A stretch of 38,695 bases of DNA, from assembly GCA_021788625.1 (NCBI GenBank), contig JAJYKL010000037.1, forward strand, positions 1 through 38,695, read 5' to 3'. Numbering within the stretch: the stretch's first letter is position 1; each line of letters opens with the position of its first letter. The DNA comes from Chloroflexota bacterium. GTDB lineage: Bacteria > Chloroflexota > Anaerolineae > J036 > Brachytrichaceae. Under the pieces are notes generated by a model that saw only the letters and a list, made by a program, of their open reading frames with translations, ran no database searches and had not been told where the DNA came from. The translations under genes and the position numbers were made by a program. This document shows, in pieces, positions 1 through 8,829 of this stretch.

Positions 1-1196
1 CAATTCGGCGCGAGCAATACGCCTTGCCGCCTGTCCATTATGATCGCTGCATTGGCCGTCATGCCGTTCCTGAGCGGTGCATTCGATCGATCGACCAGCA
101 CCCGCACCAGATATGACACCACACCATTCACATTGGTGGATGTTCTGGCCACCCTGTCCACCTTGCCTTCCAGCACCACGTCCGGTAATGCATCCAGTGT
201 CACCGACACGGCCTGACCCACGTGCACTCTGGATACATCGATTTCATCCACCGTGATGTCGATGTGCAATTTCGACAGGTCCACCAGAATGACGGCTGGC
301 AATGCACCGGTCCCAGCCATCTCACCCGGTTTGATGTTCACCGCTGACACCGTCGCGTCCAGCGGTGCTATGAGCCGTGCCTTGTCCAGCATGCGCTGCG
401 CTTGCTGCACCTGGAGCTGCGCTTTCTGCACATCGGCCAACGCCTGATCGACATCATATTGCCTGAGCGGCTGCTCCAGCTTCGCCAGGCGCGCCTTGGC
501 ATCCTGAACCTGCTGGTAGGCAGCAGCCAGCTGAGCCTGATCCGGTCCGTTTACCACCTTGTCATATTGTGCGCGTGCCGCGTCCAGGTTGTTGCGTGCC
601 TGCCGCAGTTGGACAGTCGTCTGACTCGATGGGTAGTTGCGCGGGTCCAACTTATAGGCCAGGCTATCGACCGTCTGGGCCTGCCTGTAAGCAGCCTCAG
701 CATTGCGAATGGCGGCCTCGGCTGCGGTGACATCGGCGGGGTCGGGACCTGCCCTCAACTTGGCATAGCTGGCATAAGCGGCACTCAGAGCTGCCTGCGC
801 GGCGCTCACGTCGGCTGGATCTGCCCCGGCGATGGTTCGAGTGTAACGGTCAGTCGCCATGATCAACGAGCTTTGCGCCTGCTGCAGAGCCAGCTCCTGA
901 TCGGTCGATTCCAGCCTCGCCAGTACATCACCCTGCTTCACCGTATCGCCCACCGAAACGTTCACCTGATCCACTCTGCCACTGCCCTGGAACGAAAGGC
1001 TCACCTGCGACTCGGCCCTGATATTCCCTGCCGCGCTGACAGTGGCGACCAGTGTGCCTTTGGAGAGCACAGCCGTACGTTGTGGTTGCGTAGCCTGGTT
1101 ATTGAAGGGGTTACTGCACGCTGCCAGCAGTATCGCGAGCGTCCCAACTATCCATATACTTCTGTGGCGTTTTGAGCGGTTGCAATCATGAATCAT
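1..1196 (-). CDS. HlyD/MFP-family efflux adaptor lipoprotein (partial, C-terminus cut by window edge)
   Basis: Periplasmic adaptor subunit of a membrane export machine, probably a MacA/YknX-like ABC partner. The reading frame stays open from an ATG at 1196 to the window edge (398 codons). That ATG is preceded by AGAAGG at nine bases. The N-terminus is a lipoprotein signal with lipobox LLAACS near residue 27. Then come the first lipoyl half (GRVDQVNVSVGDTVKQGDVL), a long Ala/Gln-rich coiled-coil hairpin with internal repeats (KLRAGPDPADVTAAEAAI), the second lipoyl half (APLDATVSAVNIKPGEMAG) and a beta-barrel segment. The remaining C-terminus and any partner ATPase or permease lie to the left of the window. 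It is divergent from the murF-alr gene with a short shared intergenic region. The adaptor class is confident; the substrate is unknown. Confidence 0.9.
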   Translation of the reverse strand, partial: MIHDCNRSKRHRSIWIVGTLAILLAACSNPFNNQATQPQRTAVLSKGTLVATVSAAGNIRAESQVSLSFQGSGRVDQVNVSVGDTVKQGDVLARLESTDQELALQQAQSSLIMATDRYTRTIAGADPADVSAAQAALSAAYASYAKLRAGPDPADVTAAEAAIRNAEAAYRQAQTVDSLAYKLDPRNYPSSQTTVQLRQARNNLDAARAQYDKVVNGPDQAQLAAAYQQVQDAKARLAKLEQPLRQYDVDQALADVQKAQLQVQQAQRMLDKARLIAPLDATVSAVNIKPGEMAGTGALPAVILVDLSKLHIDITVDEIDVSRVHVGQAVSVTLDALPDVVLEGKVDRVARTSTNVNGVVSYLVRVLVDRSNAPLRNGMTANAAIIMDRRQGVLLAPN

Positions 1197-1329
1197 TTGT
1201 CGATGCCTTCTTCTTTGTATCTCGTTCCATTATAAAGTCCGCACGCTATGCACAACAGCACTTATGACACCTCACCCGAATTATCGAAATCTTGATCGTG
1301 TCATTCCTCTTTGGTGTATTGTTACCTCC

Positions 1330-4005
1330 ATGATCACACTCACCGACCTGCTCGCTGCCACCTCCGGCACACTGCACGCCCCTGAGCATCACGCTGGCTC
1401 CGGTGCCATTTCCTTCACCAGCTTCTGCTTCGATTCGCGTCGCGCGCGGGCGGGGGAGCTATTCGTGGCGCTAAAGACCGACCGGGGCGACGGACACGAC
1501 TTCGTCGGCGAGGCGCTTGCGCGCGGCTGTCTGGGAGCGCTGGTCAACGAATCGGCCAATATAAACCGGATGGGTGCTAACACCGCACAGCTCGATGGCG
1601 TACCGTCTCCAGTTACTGTAACCGGAGCGCTCCTCATCGCCGTGCCCGATACATTTAAGGCACTTTCCGACTACGCCGCCTATATCGTGCGCCGGCGCGA
1701 GCTGTCCATTGTGGCGGTGGCAGGTAGTGTGGGCAAAACAGGCACGCGCGAAGCAATCGCGGCCGTGCTCGCCAGGCGCTTCCGTGTCTTCCGTAACCCA
1801 GCCAACTTCAATGGCCGGTTGGGTCTGCCAATTGCGCTCGGAGAGCTGGAAGAGCAACACCAGATCATGGTGCTGGAGATGGCCACCGACGCGCCGGGCG
1901 AGATCGCCGAGCTCGTGTCCATCGCTCCGCCGCGGGTGGGCATCGTCACGCGGGTGAGTGAAAAGTACTTGGCTTACTTTGGCTCGCTGGATACGCTTGC
2001 CCGCGAAACAGCGACCCTGGTGGAGGCGCTCCCCGCCGGGGGACTGGCTATCCTGAATCGCGACGACCCGCGTGTATGGGCTATGCGCGAGCGCACTTCC
2101 GCACGCATAACCGCCGTGTCGGCTCATACGCCATGGGAATTATCGGCAGCCATTGCCACCGAGGTTGGACGCTACTTCGATATTCCGCAAGGTGATATCC
2201 AGGCTGCGCTGCAACACCGCCCGAGCCTTCCTGGTCGCATGAATATCCTGCGCGGCCTGAACGGTGCCACAGTCATCGACGACACATTCTCAGCCAACCC
2301 CGCTTCCATGCGCGCGGCGCTGGATGCCGTCTTGAGCCACCCTGTCGATCTCGCCCAGGCCAAAGTGACCGCCTCGCGTCTGTTTCTGGTACTGGGCGAC
2401 ATGGACCAGTTGGGCGATGAAAGCGTTCGCCTGCACCGTGACGTGGGCGCTTTCATCGCCACCCGTGCCAACCCTTCGAATCCGACCCCGGAGCCGGATG
2501 CAGGGACCGCTACATACCTCATCACGTGTGGTGAACTGGCCCGCCATATTGCCGACGCGGCGCTGGATGCCGGCATGGATCCTGCACACGTGAATACCAC
2601 CTATATCGTGCGCGATGCCATCGACTTCATCCGCCAACATGTCAGATCCGACGATATGGTGCTGGTGAAAGGCGATACGGGTGCACGCATGGAACGTATC
2701 GTCGCGGCGCTGCTGGCTGACCCCGCCGATGTCCGTCTGCTGGCGCGCCAGGAGCCGGGTTGGGAGTCGGTGCGCATGGCCAGACCAGCCCGCCCCACCT
2801 GGCTGGAAGTTGACCTGGATGCGATTGCCTACAATGTCCGGCAGATCAAGCAACTGGTCGGCGAGGGTGTGGCGTTGATGGCCGTGTTGAAAGCGGACGG
2901 TTATGGGCACGGTGCCGTCAAAGTAGCACGCACCGCATTGAACAACGGAGCAAGCCACTGCGGCGTGGCATCCTTGAACGAGGCGACCGCTCTACGCGCT
3001 GCGAACATCGATGAGCCGATCCTCATCCTGGGCTACACACCGGCCTGGCTTGCGCGCGAGGCTTTGATGCGCGACGTGACGGTAACGCTGTATGACATGG
3101 ACACGGCGCGCGCTTTCTCACGCGCTGCACTGGAACTGCGCCGCACCGCGCGTGTGCATGTTAAGGTCGACACCGGCATGGGTCGCCTCGGCCTGCTACC
3201 CGATCAGGCCCCCGCTTTCATCCACGCTCTCACCGAGCTGCCGGGCATCCAGATCGATGGCATCTTTACACACTTCTGCTGCGCCGATACCGACCCTGCG
3301 TACACCCGCGAGCAATTCGCGCGCTTCCTCAGCGTACTGAAAGAGATTGCAGCTTTGGAATTGCAGATTAAAGGAATGCCGAACGCCGGACCACAGACGC
3401 CAAAAGCCGATTTGGGTTCGGCAGGTCTGATTCGTCACTCGTCCACACTTGCTCACCATTCCCTGATTTCCTATTTTCATGCGGCGAATTCAGCCGCCAC
3501 CCTCACTTTACCGGAGACCCGGCTGAACATGGTGCGCGTTGGACTGGCCATATATGGTCTGTCGCCTTTTTCTCCTGCTCCCGCGCCGCCGCAAGAGCAG
3601 GCACTACAACTGCGTCCTGCCCTGGCGTGGAAAACTACCGTGGCGCAGGTAAAACGACTGCCAGCTGGCTACCCCGTTTCGTATGGTGCCACCTATCGCT
3701 GCCCTGGGGATCGCGACATCGCGGTGATCCCGGTGGGCTATGCGGATGGCTTCCGCCGCGCACCAGCCAACTTTGGTGAGGTGCTGGTGCGGGGAAAACG
3801 CGCGCCTATTGTTGGGCGGGTATGCATGGACCAGACGATGATCGATGTGACGGATGTTCCCGGCGTGCGCATAGGCGACGAGGTGGTGCTCATCGGCCGG
3901 CAAGGCGCGCATGCCATCACCACTGAAGATATCGCCGCGCGCATCGGCACCATCAACTATGAGGTCATTTCAGCCATTTTGCCGCGTGTTCCGCGCGTAA
4001 GTTAA
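1330..4005 (+). CDS. murF-alr: MurF-like / alanine racemase fusion protein
   Basis: An 891-residue fusion. The first ~480 residues resemble MurF, which adds D-Ala-D-Ala to the UDP-MurNAc-tripeptide. The rest is a PLP-dependent alanine racemase that makes D-Ala. The MurF half has a P-loop GSVGKTGTRE (about 132-141), NFNGRLGLP, FGSL, PGRMNI, DDTFSANP and a late VKGDTGARMERI. The Alr half has the PLP lysine in AVLKADGYGHG (about 521), VKVDTGMGRLGL, the second catalytic Tyr in VSYGATYRC (about 784) and VCMDQTMIDV, and looks complete. In the MurF half the usual AHLE is KYLA, the conserved Lys/Glu after FGSL are Thr, and roughly 50-60 residues before PGRMN seem missing. Alr carries an extra segment of about 35 residues. 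I chose the ATG at 1330 because homology begins there; an in-frame ATG at 1264 lacks a clear ribosome site. A TATAAA at 1231-1236 could be its -10. Confidence 0.9.
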   Translation: MITLTDLLAATSGTLHAPEHHAGSGAISFTSFCFDSRRARAGELFVALKTDRGDGHDFVGEALARGCLGALVNESANINRMGANTAQLDGVPSPVTVTGALLIAVPDTFKALSDYAAYIVRRRELSIVAVAGSVGKTGTREAIAAVLARRFRVFRNPANFNGRLGLPIALGELEEQHQIMVLEMATDAPGEIAELVSIAPPRVGIVTRVSEKYLAYFGSLDTLARETATLVEALPAGGLAILNRDDPRVWAMRERTSARITAVSAHTPWELSAAIATEVGRYFDIPQGDIQAALQHRPSLPGRMNILRGLNGATVIDDTFSANPASMRAALDAVLSHPVDLAQAKVTASRLFLVLGDMDQLGDESVRLHRDVGAFIATRANPSNPTPEPDAGTATYLITCGELARHIADAALDAGMDPAHVNTTYIVRDAIDFIRQHVRSDDMVLVKGDTGARMERIVAALLADPADVRLLARQEPGWESVRMARPARPTWLEVDLDAIAYNVRQIKQLVGEGVALMAVLKADGYGHGAVKVARTALNNGASHCGVASLNEATALRAANIDEPILILGYTPAWLAREALMRDVTVTLYDMDTARAFSRAALELRRTARVHVKVDTGMGRLGLLPDQAPAFIHALTELPGIQIDGIFTHFCCADTDPAYTREQFARFLSVLKEIAALELQIKGMPNAGPQTPKADLGSAGLIRHSSTLAHHSLISYFHAANSAATLTLPETRLNMVRVGLAIYGLSPFSPAPAPPQEQALQLRPALAWKTTVAQVKRLPAGYPVSYGATYRCPGDRDIAVIPVGYADGFRRAPANFGEVLVRGKRAPIVGRVCMDQTMIDVTDVPGVRIGDEVVLIGRQGAHAITTEDIAARIGTINYEVISAILPRVPRVS

Positions 4006-4078
4006 GACCGGAACGCCGTGATTGAGGATTCGCAACTGGCGACAGGAAATTCAAACCAGGCACAGTTTTTGCGGATAT

Positions 4079-5632
4079 TCACCACACGATTCCATTCGTA
4101 TTAGGATCCTTACAGTCGCAGGGGTAGCGTGTGAGCGAACCGTTGGACAGGCTGCCGTCGTATTCAGCATTGCCGTCTGTCGCCACCCAGCCAGACAGGT
4201 CGAAGGGGATGTTCCCCCCGGCAGGGATCCATTCTCCGTTGTATTTGCGTGCGATGTGCAGGTGCGAACCTGTCGCATCGCCTCCCTCGCAGGAAGGATG
4301 GCCGATGTGATCACCCGTCTGCACCGTCTGGCCGACGCTGACCCGATCCGGCGTGCCAACGTGCATATAAAAGACGCTCCAGCCGGTGCGCTCGTCGCCG
4401 CTGGGATCCAGCGACTCGCTCACCTCACCGTCGATGCTGCGCGTAATGATGCCCGGTGCCACGCTTAATATCCAGCCGGGCAGCACACGGCAACTGGTGG
4501 AGTTGCGTGGGGCAAAGTCCAGCGCCGCCCATGGTGAACCCATGCCCCACGCGGCATGCGGCCCACCAGTGATCATCCACATTTCGCCCTTCGAAAAGGG
4601 CAGCGTCATAGTAGGCTGCCGCAGGTTATCGGGCACCAGTGTGCCCAGGTCGAACTGCCACGGATCGCCAAACAGCTCTTCATAAGTGTGCACGAAGCTG
4701 CGCGGGCCATCGCCAGCCATGGCTGGGAGCGTGGAATGCGTGCCGATGGCTGCCAGGTAGTTCTGCACGGCGGCCGTACCGGCGTTGACATCACTCCCCG
4801 CATAGGCGTGCGTGTTGTCCGAGAACTGCACCCACAGCCGGTTCGCCAGCCGCCAACCGTAATAGCCCTCATTCAGTCGCGCTCCTGCCCAGCTCAATTG
4901 CCTGCTGAGTGTGCGCCGGTTGGCGTTTTTGATACCGAGGGGGTAGAGCAGGTTGTTGCCGGATGGCGAAGGGTTGCTGATCCAGCCGCTAACATACTCC
5001 AGCAGTGCCAGCAGTATGCGAGGGTGCACGCTGAGTTCCTGAGCAACCCGCAGCACAATGTGCGGGCCGTCGGTGTCCCGGCCGTCGAACTTCTCATGGT
5101 AGCGGTTCAGGTAGCTGTTGGGATGCTCAGCCATGAACCGGGCTATGTCGAACTTGGCAGCCGTGGGGCTGTCCACCACCTCGCTATCTGGAACCAGCTT
5201 GATGGCCGGTGCGTGACCCGCGAAGGGCAGATGCACAATGATGGACTGACCAGCCAATACTTCTTCCGAGCGGTTCATGCCATTTATTCGCCGCAGGTTC
5301 GCTGGCGTATCGCCGACTGCGCCGGCGATATGAACCACCGTGTCGCCTGGCTGCACGGTGTACGTGACGACGCTGCTGCCGGCTGCGATCACCTCGCGTA
5401 ACGGCTCAGGATTCCGCTTGACGACCGTCGGCACAGGCATGTTGGTGTGGGTGGCGCTGGGGCTGGCCGGCGCAGTCAGTGGCGTCGCTTCCACGGATGC
5501 CGGGGAGGGCGCCGCCGGAGTGCCGCTCGCGCCAGGCGCCGTGCCAGGAGCGATATTGGCAGATAAACTGGTGCAGGCAGTAACAAGGAGGCAGGTGACC
5601 AGGACGGCGCAGAGTGAACGGCGGCTAAGCAT
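4079..5632 (-). CDS. LysM and M23 peptidase-domain lipoprotein
   Basis: Predicted cell-envelope lipoprotein of 517 residues that acts on peptidoglycan. The N-terminus is a signal peptide with lipobox LVTAC (about residue 20), followed by a Pro/Ala/Thr-rich linker. One LysM module begins at about residue 90 (TYTVQPGDTVVHIAG ... GQSIIVHLP). A middle region without a clear family follows. The C-terminal M23 (lysostaphin-type) endopeptidase core has GGPHAAWG with a downstream Asp (ALDFAP), VFYMHVG and the HxH metal motif GSHLHIARKYNG. The metal-ligand pattern looks intact, so it is probably an active endopeptidase rather than an EnvC-like activator. It converges with murF-alr (73-base gap). A TAGAAT at 5642-5647 on the minus strand lies nine bases before the ATG, so the transcript could be almost leaderless; no ribosome site is visible. 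Confidence 0.93.
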   Translation of the reverse strand: MLSRRSLCAVLVTCLLVTACTSLSANIAPGTAPGASGTPAAPSPASVEATPLTAPASPSATHTNMPVPTVVKRNPEPLREVIAAGSSVVTYTVQPGDTVVHIAGAVGDTPANLRRINGMNRSEEVLAGQSIIVHLPFAGHAPAIKLVPDSEVVDSPTAAKFDIARFMAEHPNSYLNRYHEKFDGRDTDGPHIVLRVAQELSVHPRILLALLEYVSGWISNPSPSGNNLLYPLGIKNANRRTLSRQLSWAGARLNEGYYGWRLANRLWVQFSDNTHAYAGSDVNAGTAAVQNYLAAIGTHSTLPAMAGDGPRSFVHTYEELFGDPWQFDLGTLVPDNLRQPTMTLPFSKGEMWMITGGPHAAWGMGSPWAALDFAPRNSTSCRVLPGWILSVAPGIITRSIDGEVSESLDPSGDERTGWSVFYMHVGTPDRVSVGQTVQTGDHIGHPSCEGGDATGSHLHIARKYNGEWIPAGGNIPFDLSGWVATDGNAEYDGSLSNGSLTRYPCDCKDPNTNGIVW

Positions 5633-5793
5633 TAAGCGGGGATTCTAGCATGGGCACACAGTGAAATGCGCGCTCACCGTGATCGTGGATACTCTCAGAC
5701 ACCACACTCCGCAGGTGCTGGCAAATCAGACAGACCGATCAGCAACCTCTGATCCTGGAAGGCCAATTGAAGGGCACCAAACTTCAGAACTGC

Positions 5794-6408
5794 CTAATTG
5801 CCATATACACCGCGATACCCCGGCGGCAGCATTCCGGCGATGACGCGCATCAGCCGGTCGGTGTTGTCTTCATTGCTCTGCGTCACATCCATGCGTAAAG
5901 GTTCTCCCACCCTTACATACACGTCGCTACGTCGCAGCCGGCGCATGTTGTGACCGATCTGCTCCACTCCCCATAGCGCCACCGGCAACACCGGCACGCC
6001 GGCTTTCAGCGCCAGGTAGGCCACACCCGAGTGGCCTTTCTGCAAGCCACCGGTGCGACTGCGCGTCCCTTCAGGCGACATGCCCATTGCGCCGCCGTGC
6101 GACAGCACCTCGAGGCACGCGTGCAACGCCACGCGGTCCACCTCGCCGCGCCGAACCCAGATGGCGTGCATCAGGTTGAAAAGGATCAAGATGGGCAGCA
6201 CCCTGCGCCATTTATCAGCGGCCAGCACCGTCAGGTGCGTGCTAACCGGCGAGAGAGCAAAGATCAGCGGCGGATCCCAACTGGTGAGGTGGTTGGTGGC
6301 CAGAATGAATGGCGGAGCAGCCTCGAGGTTTGGCGTGCCCTCCACATGTATGCGTGCCACGATGATGATGAGCAGTCGGACGACCAGGTGAGCGAAACGA
6401 TAAAACAT
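5794..6408 (-). CDS. plsC: 1-acyl-sn-glycerol-3-phosphate acyltransferase (PlsC family)
   Basis: Transfers an acyl chain to lysophosphatidic acid to give phosphatidic acid at the cytoplasmic membrane. The 204-residue protein is typical for short PlsC enzymes. A hydrophobic N-terminal segment (VVRLLIIIVARIHV) is followed by the HX4D catalytic box in NHLTSWDPP (about 39-47) and the substrate motif EGTRSRTGGLQKG (about 114-126). VPVLPVALWG is the usual late strand. The exact acyl acceptor cannot be read from the sequence. The 161-base gap to the M23 gene holds no recognised feature. A TATAAT box lies 12 bases upstream of the start. Confidence 0.93.
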   Translation of the reverse strand: MFYRFAHLVVRLLIIIVARIHVEGTPNLEAAPPFILATNHLTSWDPPLIFALSPVSTHLTVLAADKWRRVLPILILFNLMHAIWVRRGEVDRVALHACLEVLSHGGAMGMSPEGTRSRTGGLQKGHSGVAYLALKAGVPVLPVALWGVEQIGHNMRRLRRSDVYVRVGEPLRMDVTQSNEDNTDRLMRVIAGMLPPGYRGVYGN

Positions 6409-6420
6409 GATGCCGTGGTG

Positions 6421-6426
6421 ATTATA
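6421..6426 (-). promoter_or_regulatory. Probable -10 box (TATAAT) of plsC, near-leaderless transcript
   Basis: On the minus strand TATAAT ends 12 bases before the plsC ATG at 6408. A transcription start six to seven bases downstream would leave a leader of only about five bases. No convincing -35 hexamer was found at 16-18 bases. The remainder of the 6409-6697 gap shows nothing else I recognise. Confidence 0.5.
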
Positions 6427-6697
6427 GGCAGATGCCTTCTCATGGGTCCGTCACCTTGGTTGATGTCGCTGCGCCCGTCGCCTGCCAGACACCTCCTGTG
6501 AATGCCGGCACCCCTGCTTTCTCCCGGCTGCCCGCCAGCCTTTGCCGGTGACCCTAACGCCAATGACTCGAACATTATCTGCGCGCCTGGTGAGCGTTTC
6601 GCCCAGTGGAGGGTTCAGTCTGATCAAGAGGAACCGGCGGATCTATCTATCCACGCTGAATCACTAAGTGATAAACTGATGCCGCGAGGTGATCACT

Positions 6698-7288
6698 ATG
6701 GAACTCTCGGAACCTCAACAAAACACGTTACTGGACCTGGCTTATCAGACCATCGTCCAGTATCTGTCTGACCAGGCGGTCCCAGAAGCGCGTGTCACGG
6801 ATGCACCATTAACCCAGAAAGTAGGAGCATTCGTCACCTTACGGCGGTATGGCGACTTGCGCGGTTGCGTGGGCCATGTGTATGCCGACATGCCTCTGTA
6901 CGAGGTGGTACAACAAATGGCCATCTCAGCGGCTGAGTACGATATGCGCTTTATGCCTCTCACATTGGATGAGATGGATGACATCGAGATCGAGATTTCC
7001 GTGCTCTCACCACTGGAGCGCATCAGCGACGTCAAGCAGATCGAAGTTGGCACGCATGGGCTGCTGATCAGCAAAAGCGGGCGCAGGGGTTTGCTGCTGC
7101 CACAGGTGGCTACCGAGCGCGGCTGGGACCGTGAGACCTTCCTGGAGGCGCTGTGCGACAAAGCCGGCCTGCCGCCCGACAGCTGGAAGCAGGGCGCCAC
7201 CATTCACGTCTTTAGTGCAACGATCTTTGATAAACACTTCAAGCAGCCGCATGCAGCACACGCGGAAGGCGCGCTTCCGCTGGCATGA
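6698..7288 (+). CDS. AMMECR1-domain protein (AmmeMemoRadiSam system protein A-like)
   Basis: A 196-residue AMMECR1-domain protein. Family hallmarks in order: GAFVTLRRYGDLRGCVGH, with the LRGC(V/I)G signature at about 55-60; then IEIEISVLSPLERI, HGLLISKSGRRGLLLPQVA, WDRETFLEALCDKAGLP and a final IHVFSATIF. In many genomes this protein is encoded with a MEMO-like partner and a radical-SAM protein (AmmeMemoRadiSam), but neither is next to it here. The biochemical role of the family is unsettled. The ATG at 6698 is preferred over a GTG nine bases earlier because GAGGTG (6685-6690) sits seven bases before it. A 7-bp GC-rich hairpin lies inside the last codons (7262-7280). Confidence 0.92.
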   Translation: MELSEPQQNTLLDLAYQTIVQYLSDQAVPEARVTDAPLTQKVGAFVTLRRYGDLRGCVGHVYADMPLYEVVQQMAISAAEYDMRFMPLTLDEMDDIEIEISVLSPLERISDVKQIEVGTHGLLISKSGRRGLLLPQVATERGWDRETFLEALCDKAGLPPDSWKQGATIHVFSATIFDKHFKQPHAAHAEGALPLA

Positions 7289-7310
7289 ATGGCACGCTAA
7301 GCGACAAAGC

Positions 7311-7760
7311 ATGACTCAGACACACGCCTGTATTTCGGATAATCAAACCGAGCGCGAGCACCTGACCCGCCTGGTCAACCAGCTCTCCGACGAGCAGTTG
7401 ACGCACCCCATGCCTGCCGGCTGGACCGTCGCCGCGGTGCTGGCGCACCTGGCGTTCTGGGACCAGCGCGCGCTGGTGCTGCTGGAGAAGTGGGACCGCG
7501 AAGGCATCGGTCCCTCTCCCATCGACACCGACCTGGTGAACGAGGTGATGCGCACGCTGTGCCTGGCCATCCCGCCGCGCCAGGCAGCGCAGCTGGCGAT
7601 CGACTGCGCCGCGCGCGTCGACCATACAATTGAGCGCCTCAGCCCGCAGATGGTGGCCAATGTGGAACAGAGAGGTGGGACGGTGCATTTGAAGCGTGCC
7701 GATCATCGCCGCACCCACCTGGGTGAGATCGAGCGATTGCTAGGCCTGCGAACAGGCTAA
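7311..7760 (+). CDS. DinB-superfamily protein
   Basis: A four-helix-bundle DinB/MDMPI-like protein of 149 residues. The helix 'HPMPAGWTVAAVLAHLAFWD' carries the family's first metal-ligand His, and the final RRTHLGEIERLL supplies the C-terminal His of the H...HxxE pattern. Such proteins bind a divalent metal, and some are thiol-dependent S-transferases. The substrate cannot be predicted here. It begins 22 bases after the AMMECR1 gene and may be cotranscribed. The upstream ribosome site is weak. The following 7761-7989 interval shows no gene I can support. Confidence 0.82.
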   Translation: MTQTHACISDNQTEREHLTRLVNQLSDEQLTHPMPAGWTVAAVLAHLAFWDQRALVLLEKWDREGIGPSPIDTDLVNEVMRTLCLAIPPRQAAQLAIDCAARVDHTIERLSPQMVANVEQRGGTVHLKRADHRRTHLGEIERLLGLRTG

Positions 7761-7989
7761 TCCATCCATCCCCGCGAATGGAGCGATTCCCTTATAGCGT
7801 GTATCTTCGTGTCGATTCGTGGGCATCAGAAGTTCAGCACCCCACCTGCTCAAGACCACTGGTTCGAGATCACCGGCGCGCAAGCTGAAGCCACTCGGTA
7901 ATTCTCCCTGGTCAGCAAGCGAGCGTGGAAGGTGCCAGAACAGCAAGTCATTGACCCGCTATCGACAGTTATTAAGGTGAATGGTGAAC

Positions 7990-8655
7990 ATGGCATTTGC
8001 GGATAAAGAAACTTACCTGATCGAAGTCGTACACGAATTGATGAAGCCCTGGCCCGAGAATCGCACTGTGAACATCGCCTGCCATGGACACAGCGTGCCG
8101 AGTGGCTACTTTGCCACGCCTGTGGTGAACTCGCTAGAAGCCTACCCGCACTTGCTGTTCGTCGGGCTCAAGCAGCGTTTTGCCTACGCGGTGATCAACG
8201 TGATCGTCACTGCCATCGGCGGCGAGAATTCAGAGCAGGGGGCTGCACGTTATGAGAAGGACGTGTTGTGCCACAGACCTGATGTGGTCACCCTCGACTA
8301 CGCGCTGAACGACCGCGCTCTGGGATTGCAGAAGGCCGAGCACACCTGGCGGCAGATGATCGAGGCGTCGCTCAGATATGGGGCAAAAGTGATCTTGCTC
8401 ACTCCTACGCACGATGTGCTCAGCCTGCGCCGGGGCGAGCCGATGTGGGCGGAGGAGTTGCCCCGACACGCGGAGCAGGTGCGCCGGCTGGCTGCGGAAT
8501 ATGGAATTGGCCTGGCCGACAGCGATGCCGCATTCCGGCGCTACATCGCCGGGGGCGGCGACGTGCTCGACCTGCTCTCGCACATCAACCACCCCAACCG
8601 CGCCGGCCACGAGCTTGTGGCGCGCGAGCTGCTGAGGTGGTTCCCGGCGCAATGA
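7990..8655 (+). CDS. SGNH/GDSL-type hydrolase
   Basis: Putative esterase or lipase-like hydrolase of 221 residues. SGNH blocks: a nucleophile-type motif CHGHSVPSG near residue 32 (HS in place of the usual DS), Gly in AIGGENSEQGAARY, Asn in LDYALNDR (block III), and the catalytic His in HINHPNRAGHEL (block V). No signal peptide is visible, so a cytoplasmic role is likely. Members of this family often deacetylate sugars or cleave acyl esters, but the substrate is unknown. AAGGTG at 7974-7979 fits the ATG at 7990 (ten bases). An ATG at 7981 is possible but too close to that site. Confidence 0.8.
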   Translation: MAFADKETYLIEVVHELMKPWPENRTVNIACHGHSVPSGYFATPVVNSLEAYPHLLFVGLKQRFAYAVINVIVTAIGGENSEQGAARYEKDVLCHRPDVVTLDYALNDRALGLQKAEHTWRQMIEASLRYGAKVILLTPTHDVLSLRRGEPMWAEELPRHAEQVRRLAAEYGIGLADSDAAFRRYIAGGGDVLDLLSHINHPNRAGHELVARELLRWFPAQ

Positions 8656-8702
8656 CGGGGTGGGCGGATTCGCGGCCGCGGCCTGTGAACGGTTGTTCGT
8701 GA

Positions 8703-8769
8703 GCAGGCTCACGGGCCTGCCATACGAAACGCGCTCAAAGCGCGTTCACTCGACCGCGCGCCTGCGCGG
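8703..8769. repeat. Three evenly spaced perfect hairpins downstream of the SGNH gene
   Basis: Three perfect inverted repeats follow each other. The first is GCAGGC/GCCTGC, 6 bp, loop 6 (8703-8720). The second is AACGCGCT/AGCGCGTT, 8 bp, loop 3 (8728-8746). The third is CCGCGC/GCGCGG, 6 bp, loop 4 (8754-8769). The spacers are seven bases each. There is no T-tract. They may form a transcription terminator cluster or a REP/BIME-like element. Confidence 0.7.
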
Positions 8770-8829
8770 CGCTCTTTACCGGAATGGCAAAGCGGCAGTT
8801 CCCCATGGATCGCGCTGTGAGCACAATCG

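Noticed and set aside
402..1175. 257-codon open frame on the plus strand
   Set aside because: It is the shadow of the adaptor lipoprotein on the minus strand, which has a lipobox, lipoyl halves and a ribosome site. The plus-strand product resembles no protein.
4556..5401. 281-codon open frame on the plus strand
   Set aside because: Lies antisense within the LysM-M23 gene, whose motifs are clear. No start signal or domain.
7740..7946. 68-codon frame on the minus strand in the gap after the DinB gene
   Set aside because: No ribosome site, no recognisable motif, and overlaps the 3' end of the DinB gene.
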